Assembly: GCF_022829405.1 (NCBI RefSeq)
Contig: NZ_JAKSXW010000090.1
Location: forward strand, 184,390-248,389
DNA from: Methylobacterium sp. J-076
GTDB lineage: Bacteria; Pseudomonadota; Alphaproteobacteria; Rhizobiales; Beijerinckiaceae
Direction: 5' to 3'
DNA length: 64,000 bases
In this document: piece after piece, positions 59,608-64,000 of the stretch
Layout of the letters: the number at the start of each line of letters is the position of its first letter
Position numbering within the stretch: position 1 is the stretch's first letter
Translations under genes and position numbers: made by a program
Notes under the pieces: generated by a model
Seen by the model: the letters and a program-made list of their open reading frames with translations, nothing else
What the model was told of the DNA's origin: nothing
Databases searched by the model: none

Positions 59608-60099
59608 ATGACCATACCCATCAGGCTCACCCTGAACGGGAAGCCGCACGCCATCGACCTCGATGACCCGCGTGTCACGCTCCTCGACCTGCTGCGGGAG
59701 CGGCTCGGTCTCACCGGCGCCAAGAAGGGCTGCGACCGCGGCCAGTGCGGCGCCTGCACGGTGCTGGTGGATGGGCGGCGGATCAATTCCTGCCTGCAGC
59801 TCGTCGCGAGCCTCGACGGGGCCGACGTGCTGACGATCGAGGGCCTGTCGGAGGGCGACGCCCTCCACCCGGTCCAGGCCGCCTTCATCGCCCATGACGG
59901 GTTCCAGTGCGGCTTCTGCACGCCGGGCCAGATCATGAGCGCGGTGGGCCTCATCCGCGAGGGCCGGGCCGGGACCGATCCGGAGCGCATCCGCGAGGGG
60001 ATGAGCGGCAACCTCTGCCGCTGCGGCGCCTATGCCGGCATCCTGGAAGCCGTGAAGGACGCCAGCGGCCGCATGGAACACCGGGAGGACGCCGCGTGA
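59608..60099 (+). CDS. paoA: Aldehyde dehydrogenase 2Fe-2S subunit, PaoA-like
   Basis: A 163-residue subunit with two 2Fe-2S clusters. The plant-type cluster is in CDRGQCGACTVLVDGRRINSC and the all-helical second cluster is in CGFCTPGQIM with NLCRCGAY. It matches the xanthine oxidase family small subunit of the PaoABC (YagTSR) type. Unlike E. coli PaoA it has no Tat signal (it starts MTIPIRLTLNGKP), so the complex should stay in the cytoplasm. It forms an overlapping operon with paoB (GTGA overlap), then paoC. Confidence 0.92.
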   Translation: MTIPIRLTLNGKPHAIDLDDPRVTLLDLLRERLGLTGAKKGCDRGQCGACTVLVDGRRINSCLQLVASLDGADVLTIEGLSEGDALHPVQAAFIAHDGFQCGFCTPGQIMSAVGLIREGRAGTDPERIREGMSGNLCRCGAYAGILEAVKDASGRMEHREDAA

Positions 60100-61136
60100 T
60101 TCGCTTCGACTACACCCGCGCCGCCAGCGTCGCCGACGCCCTCGCCACCGCCCGGCAGCCCGGCACGGCCTTCCTCGCCGCCGGCACCAACCTCGTCGAC
60201 CTAATGAAGGGCGGCGTCACGAATCCCGAGCGGGTCGTGGACATCACCCGCCTCCCCGGCCTGTCGGGGATCGAGGCGCTGCCGGATGGAAGCGTGCGCA
60301 TCGGGGCGCTGGCCCGCAACAGCGACGTGGCGGACGACCCCCACATCGCCAGGACCTACCCGATGGTGGCCGAGGCCCTGCTGGCCGGCGCCTCGGCGCA
60401 GCTGCGCAATGCGGCCACCGTGGGCGGCAACCTGCTGCAGCGGACCCGCTGCCAGTACTTCACCGACGCCGTGTCCCCCTGCAACAAGCGTCAGCCCGGC
60501 TCGGGCTGCGCCGCCACCGGCCACGCCACCCGCCTCCACGCGGTGCAGGGCTGGAGCGACCACTGCATCGCCACCAACCCCTCCGACTTCTGCGTGCCGC
60601 TGGCCGCCCTCGACGCCTCCGTCGAGATCGAGGGGCAGGGGGGACGGCGCAGCGTCAAGCTCACCGAGTTCCACCTCCTGCCCGGCGACCACCCGGAGCG
60701 GGAGACGGTGCTGGAGCCGGGCGAGCTCGTCACCGCCCTCACCCTCCCCGCCGAGGCGGCGGCGTTCGCCGGCCACGCCCGCTACCTCAAGGTCCGCGAC
60801 CGCACCTCCTACGCCTTCGCCGTGGTGTCGGCGGCGGCGGCCCTGACCCTCGACGGCGGCCGGATCGGGCAGGCCCGCCTCGCCTTCGGCGGCCTCGCCC
60901 TGAAGCCCTGGCGCGTCACGGAGGCGGAAGGCGCGCTAGCCGGGAAGGCCCCCTCCCCCGAGGCCTATGCCGAGGCCGCCCGGATCGCCCTCGACGGGGC
61001 CAAGCCCTCCGGCGAGGCCAACGCCTTCAAGATCGAGCTCGCCCGCCGGGTGGCGGTGCGGGCCCTCTCCCTCGCGGCCGCCGGCACGCCCGCCCGCATC
61101 CCGGCGCTCCCCGCCTCCCCCTTCGGCATCGTGTGA
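60096..61136 (+). CDS. paoB: Aldehyde dehydrogenase FAD subunit, PaoB-like
   Basis: A 346-residue FAD-binding subunit (CoxM/PaoB family). The FAD loops are AAGTNLVDLMKGGV and TVGGNLLQRTRCQYF. The extra 4Fe-4S site of PaoB is present as CQYFTDAVSPCNKRQPGSGC, with the four cysteines conserved. The C-terminal CO dehydrogenase flavoprotein domain follows. GTG 60096 overlaps the paoA TGA by three bases, so translation is coupled. A palindromic repeat element separates it from paoC. Confidence 0.92.
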   Translation: MIRFDYTRAASVADALATARQPGTAFLAAGTNLVDLMKGGVTNPERVVDITRLPGLSGIEALPDGSVRIGALARNSDVADDPHIARTYPMVAEALLAGASAQLRNAATVGGNLLQRTRCQYFTDAVSPCNKRQPGSGCAATGHATRLHAVQGWSDHCIATNPSDFCVPLAALDASVEIEGQGGRRSVKLTEFHLLPGDHPERETVLEPGELVTALTLPAEAAAFAGHARYLKVRDRTSYAFAVVSAAAALTLDGGRIGQARLAFGGLALKPWRVTEAEGALAGKAPSPEAYAEAARIALDGAKPSGEANAFKIELARRVAVRALSLAAAGTPARIPALPASPFGIV

Positions 61137-61143
61137 GCCGGTT

Positions 61144-61238
61144 CCGTCATCGCGCGCACGGCGAGGCGACCCAGGGTCAGCGGGCCGCTTCAGACCGCAG
61201 CGCATCCCTGGATTGCTTCGCTTCGCCCGCACTGACGG
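61144..61238. repeat. Single copy of the 116-bp-family palindromic repeat inside the pao operon
   Basis: Left arm CCGTCATCGCGCGCACGGCGAGGCGACCCAGGG faces right arm CCCTGGATTGCTTCGCTTCGCCCGCACTGACGG across a 29-base centre. It occupies nearly all of the 145-bp gap between paoB and paoC, and would form a long hairpin in the polycistronic mRNA. Confidence 0.8.
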
Positions 61239-61281
61239 GTTTGGGCGGGGCGTCCGTCGAGTTTCCTCTGAGGATCGTCCC

Positions 61282-63522
61282 ATGACCTCGACCATCGAAC
61301 CGGTCCGCCACGGATCGAGCATCGGCCAGCCCCTTACCCGGCGGGACGGCCCCCTCAAGGTCACGGGCCAGGCCCGCTTCGCCGCCGACAACCTGCCCCC
61401 CGGCACCCTGCACGCGGCCCTGTGCGTGGCCAAGATCGCCCGCGGCCGGGTGGCGAGCCTGGACGTCGCGGCGGCGGAGGCCCATCCCGGCGTCGTCGAG
61501 GTGATGACGCCGGAGAACGCCCCCACGCTCGCCAAGGACCCGGACCTGAAGGACGTGCCCTTCACGTTCCGGATCGACGTGCTGCAGAACGACAGGGTCC
61601 GCTACGCCAACCAGCCCATCGCCGTGGTGATCGCCGAGACCCTGGAAGCCGCCACCGAAGGCGTGCGGCTGCTCGCCCCGACCTACGAGGAGGAGACCCC
61701 GCGCATCGGCCTCGATGCCGGCGAGGTCTTCACCCCGGAGTCGGTGGGCGTCGGCGCCCCGCCGGAGCAGGTCGACGGCGACGTGGAGGCGGGCCTCGCC
61801 GCGGCGGCCAAGACCTTCACCGGCACCTACGAGACGCCGGCCCAGTACCACAACGCCATGGAGCCGCACGCGGCGGTGGCGAGCTGGGACGGCGACACGC
61901 TCCACCTGTTCATGCCGACGCAGGGGCTGGCCATCGCGCAGGGGCGGCTCGCGGGGCTGTTCGGCATCAAGCCCACCGACATCCACATCGACAGCCCCTA
62001 TCTCGGCGGCGGCTTCGGCTCGAAGGGCGTGCCGGCCGGGCCGCAGGTGCTGGCCTGCATGGCGGCGCGGCTCACCGGCAAGCCGGTGAAGCTCGTGCCC
62101 ACCCGCTCGCAGATGTACGGGCCGATGGGCCATCGCGGCCCGACCCGGCAGACGCTCCGCCTCGGCGCGGACGAGGCCGGCAAGCTCACGGCGCTGGACC
62201 ACCACGTCCTCACCGCCTCCTCCAGCTTCGACGACTTCTTCGAGCCGGCGGGCCGGGTGACGACCACCCTCTACGCCAGCAAGGCCACCGCCATCCGCCA
62301 CGAGGCGGTGCGGCTCGATACCGGCACGCCGCTGTTCATGCGGGGCCCCGGCGAGGCCTCGGGCAGCGTCGCCATCGAGAGCGCGCTGGACGAACTCGCC
62401 TTCGACCTGAACATGGACCCGCTGGAGTTCCGGCTGGCCAACTACGCCGAGGTCGAGCCCTTCTCCGGCAAGCCCTTCTCCTCGAAGGCCCTGCGGGAAT
62501 GCTACGCCCGCGGCGCGCAGGCCTTCGGCTGGGCCGGGCGCCCGCTGAAGCCCCGCCAGACCCGCGACAAGGACGGGCTCCTCGTCGGCACCGGAATCGG
62601 CACCGCGACCTTCCCGGCCCTGATCTTCGAGGGGCAGGCCCGGGCCGAGATCCGGGCGGACGGCTCCGGCACGGTGGAGATCGGCGCCCTCGACATGGGC
62701 CAGGGCGCCTGGACGGCGCTGGCGCAGATCGCCGCCGACGGTCTCGGCCTCGGCATGGAGGCGCTGACCTTCAACATGGGCTCCTCCGACCTGCCGAATG
62801 CCGGCATCGCGGGCGGTTCGGGCCACACCGCCACCGCCGGCAACGCCATCCACGCGGCGGCGCAGGACGTGATCGCCCAGCTCACCACGCTGGCCGTGAA
62901 CGACCAGGCCTCGCCCCTGTTCGGGGCCGGCAACGCGGGCGTGACGGCGGCGGGCGGGCGCCTCACCCGCCGGGACGACCCGAGCCGGAGCGAATCGTTC
63001 TCCGACATCCTCCACCGGGCCGGAAAGGCGAAGGTCGAGGGCAAGGGCAAGGCCGGGGCCGACCCCGCCGCGCAGAACTCCTACGCCATGCACGCCCACG
63101 GGGCGGTCTTCGCGGAGGTGAAGGTGGACCCCGACCTCGGTCAGGTGCGGGTGAGCCGGCTGGTGGGCGCCTTCGCCGCCGGGCGGATCATCAACCCGCA
63201 CCTCGTGCGCAGCCAGTACTATGGCGGGATGATCTGGGGCCTCTCCTTCGCCCTGCACGAGCGGGCGGAGATGGACCCGCGCACCGGCCGGTTCCTCAAC
63301 GACAACCTGGCCGAGTACCACGTGCCCGTGAACGCCGACATTCCGCCCATGGAGGCGATCCTCGTCCACGAGGAGGATTCGGTGGTGAACGCCCTCGGCG
63401 TGAAGGGCGTCGGCGAGATCGGCATCACCGGCACGGCCGGCGCCATCGCCAACGCCGTCTGGCACGCCACCGGGGTGCGGGTGCGCGACATCCCGATCAC
63501 CCTCGACAAGCTGCTGGGCTGA
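61282..63522 (+). CDS. paoC: Aldehyde dehydrogenase molybdenum subunit, PaoC-like
   Basis: A 746-residue molybdopterin-cytosine-dinucleotide-binding catalytic subunit of the xanthine oxidase family. It has the N-terminal GQPLTRRDGPLKVTGQARFAAD, YHNAMEPHAAVASW, and LGGGFGSKGVPAGPQVLAC (MCD contact). Next are GPGEASGSVAIESALDELA, LDMGQGAWTALAQIAADGLG, and the catalytic glutamate in GVKGVGEIGITGTAGAIANA. It oxidises aldehydes to acids. E. coli PaoC acts on aromatic aldehydes; the substrate here is not shown. ATG 61282 is used. It is followed by the 116-bp repeat array. Confidence 0.94.
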   Translation: MTSTIEPVRHGSSIGQPLTRRDGPLKVTGQARFAADNLPPGTLHAALCVAKIARGRVASLDVAAAEAHPGVVEVMTPENAPTLAKDPDLKDVPFTFRIDVLQNDRVRYANQPIAVVIAETLEAATEGVRLLAPTYEEETPRIGLDAGEVFTPESVGVGAPPEQVDGDVEAGLAAAAKTFTGTYETPAQYHNAMEPHAAVASWDGDTLHLFMPTQGLAIAQGRLAGLFGIKPTDIHIDSPYLGGGFGSKGVPAGPQVLACMAARLTGKPVKLVPTRSQMYGPMGHRGPTRQTLRLGADEAGKLTALDHHVLTASSSFDDFFEPAGRVTTTLYASKATAIRHEAVRLDTGTPLFMRGPGEASGSVAIESALDELAFDLNMDPLEFRLANYAEVEPFSGKPFSSKALRECYARGAQAFGWAGRPLKPRQTRDKDGLLVGTGIGTATFPALIFEGQARAEIRADGSGTVEIGALDMGQGAWTALAQIAADGLGLGMEALTFNMGSSDLPNAGIAGGSGHTATAGNAIHAAAQDVIAQLTTLAVNDQASPLFGAGNAGVTAAGGRLTRRDDPSRSESFSDILHRAGKAKVEGKGKAGADPAAQNSYAMHAHGAVFAEVKVDPDLGQVRVSRLVGAFAAGRIINPHLVRSQYYGGMIWGLSFALHERAEMDPRTGRFLNDNLAEYHVPVNADIPPMEAILVHEEDSVVNALGVKGVGEIGITGTAGAIANAVWHATGVRVRDIPITLDKLLG

Positions 63523-63539
63523 GGCCGGGGGGCCTGCGC

Positions 63540-64000
63540 GCCCCGGTGATCAGCGCGCAGCGAAGCGGCAGGGGGATGCGGGCCGTGCCACAGGCCGCGG
63601 CGACGCCCTGGGTTGCTTCGCTTCGCTCGCAAGGACGGCGGCGCCGTCATGTGCCCCTCGCCGTCATCGCGAGCGCAGCGAAGCGACCCAGGGCGGCGGG
63701 CCGCTTCAGGGCGTAGCGGCTCCCTGGGTTGCTTCGCTGCGCTCGCAAGGACGGTGGCGCCGTCATGTGCCCCTCCCCGTCATCGCGAGCGCAGCGAAGC
63801 GACCCAGGGCGGCGGGTCGCTTCAGGGCATGGCGGCTCCCTGGGTTGCTTCACTGCGCTCGCAAGGACGGCGGCGCCGTCATGTGCCCCTCCCCGTCATC
63901 GCGAGCGCAGCGAAGCGACCCAGGGCGGCAGGTCGTTCCAGGCCGTAGCGGCTCCCTGGGTTGCTTCGCTGCGCTCGCAAGGACGGTGGTGCCGTCATGT
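63540..64000. repeat. Tandem array of a 116-bp palindromic repeat
   Basis: CCCTGGGTTGCTTC recurs at 63606, 63722, 63838 and 63954, exactly 116 bp each time; the last copy is cut by the window end. Each unit has a palindrome of two 33-base arms (CCGTCATCGCGAGCGCAGCG to ACCCAGGG, and CCCTGGGTTGCTTCGCTGCG to GGACGG) around a 26-base centre, plus a 24-base spacer with GGCGCCGTCATGTGCCCCT. A degenerate first left arm starts near 63549. No gene is seen in this stretch. Confidence 0.9.

Noticed and set aside
63540..64000. CRISPR array
   Set aside because: Period is regular, but the whole 116-bp unit is repeated and palindromic, there are no unique spacers, and no cas genes are in the window.

Overview
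The window is very GC-rich and gene-dense, with no rRNA and only two tRNAs. The gene content points to a Rhizobiales-type alphaproteobacterium, most likely Methylobacterium or Methylorubrum. The evidence is an ethylmalonyl-CoA mutase (ecm/meaA), a short alphaproteobacterial-type prolyl-tRNA synthetase, an alphaproteobacterial LexA box (GTTC-N7-GTTC), ACC deaminase with an Lrp-type regulator, aerobic cobalamin synthesis (cobF), and families of palindromic intergenic repeats. The genus is an inference, not a measurement.

Layout. 0.1-3.4 kb is nitrogen metabolism: urtA (urea uptake, reading left, behind a near-consensus sigma-54 promoter) is divergent from arginase, which overlaps ureD. 3.5-3.9 kb holds tRNA-Cys and tRNA-Asn. 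4.4-6.3 kb is an AT-rich, foreign-looking insert carrying one methyltransferase plus putative glycosyltransferase fusion. 7.7-15.2 kb is a core block: proS, lolC/E, lolD, a LexA box with a 34-residue membrane protein, and dnaE. 15.2-20.8 kb carries small secreted proteins, a ChaC-like cyclotransferase, recO, parC and an SGNH hydrolase. 21-28.5 kb is ecm and a very large alpha-2-macroglobulin. 28.5-37.3 kb has a flavin reductase-like protein, a GGDEF/EAL membrane protein, an M16 peptidase, thrC, and a DUF4160/DUF2442 pair. 37.3-42.3 kb is a five-gene leftward surface-glycan operon with overlapping starts. 42.6-48.8 kb includes the AcdR-like regulator and acdS, ggt, an L,D-transpeptidase, a GST and DoxX. 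48.9-55.6 kb is a glycine-riboswitch-led amino-acid cluster (DadA-like oxidase, threonine-synthase-like PLP enzyme, 3-hydroxyaspartate aldolase), then cobF and an SF2 helicase. 55.9-63.5 kb holds uncharacterised proteins, a HisKA_2 histidine kinase and a paoABC-type molybdenum aldehyde dehydrogenase. The window ends in a tandem array of a 116-bp repeat.

How the genes fit together. Urea import, arginase and ureD all supply or use urea nitrogen. Ecm is B12-dependent and cobF makes B12. The riboswitch cluster would act on glycine and glyoxylate, which are central in a serine-cycle methylotroph with the ethylmalonyl-CoA pathway. The most interesting points are the SOS-controlled micro-membrane protein before dnaE, the glycine-sensing hydroxyaspartate cluster, the AT-rich fusion gene beside tRNA-Asn, and a 116-bp repeat amplified in the same register at two loci 21 kb apart.
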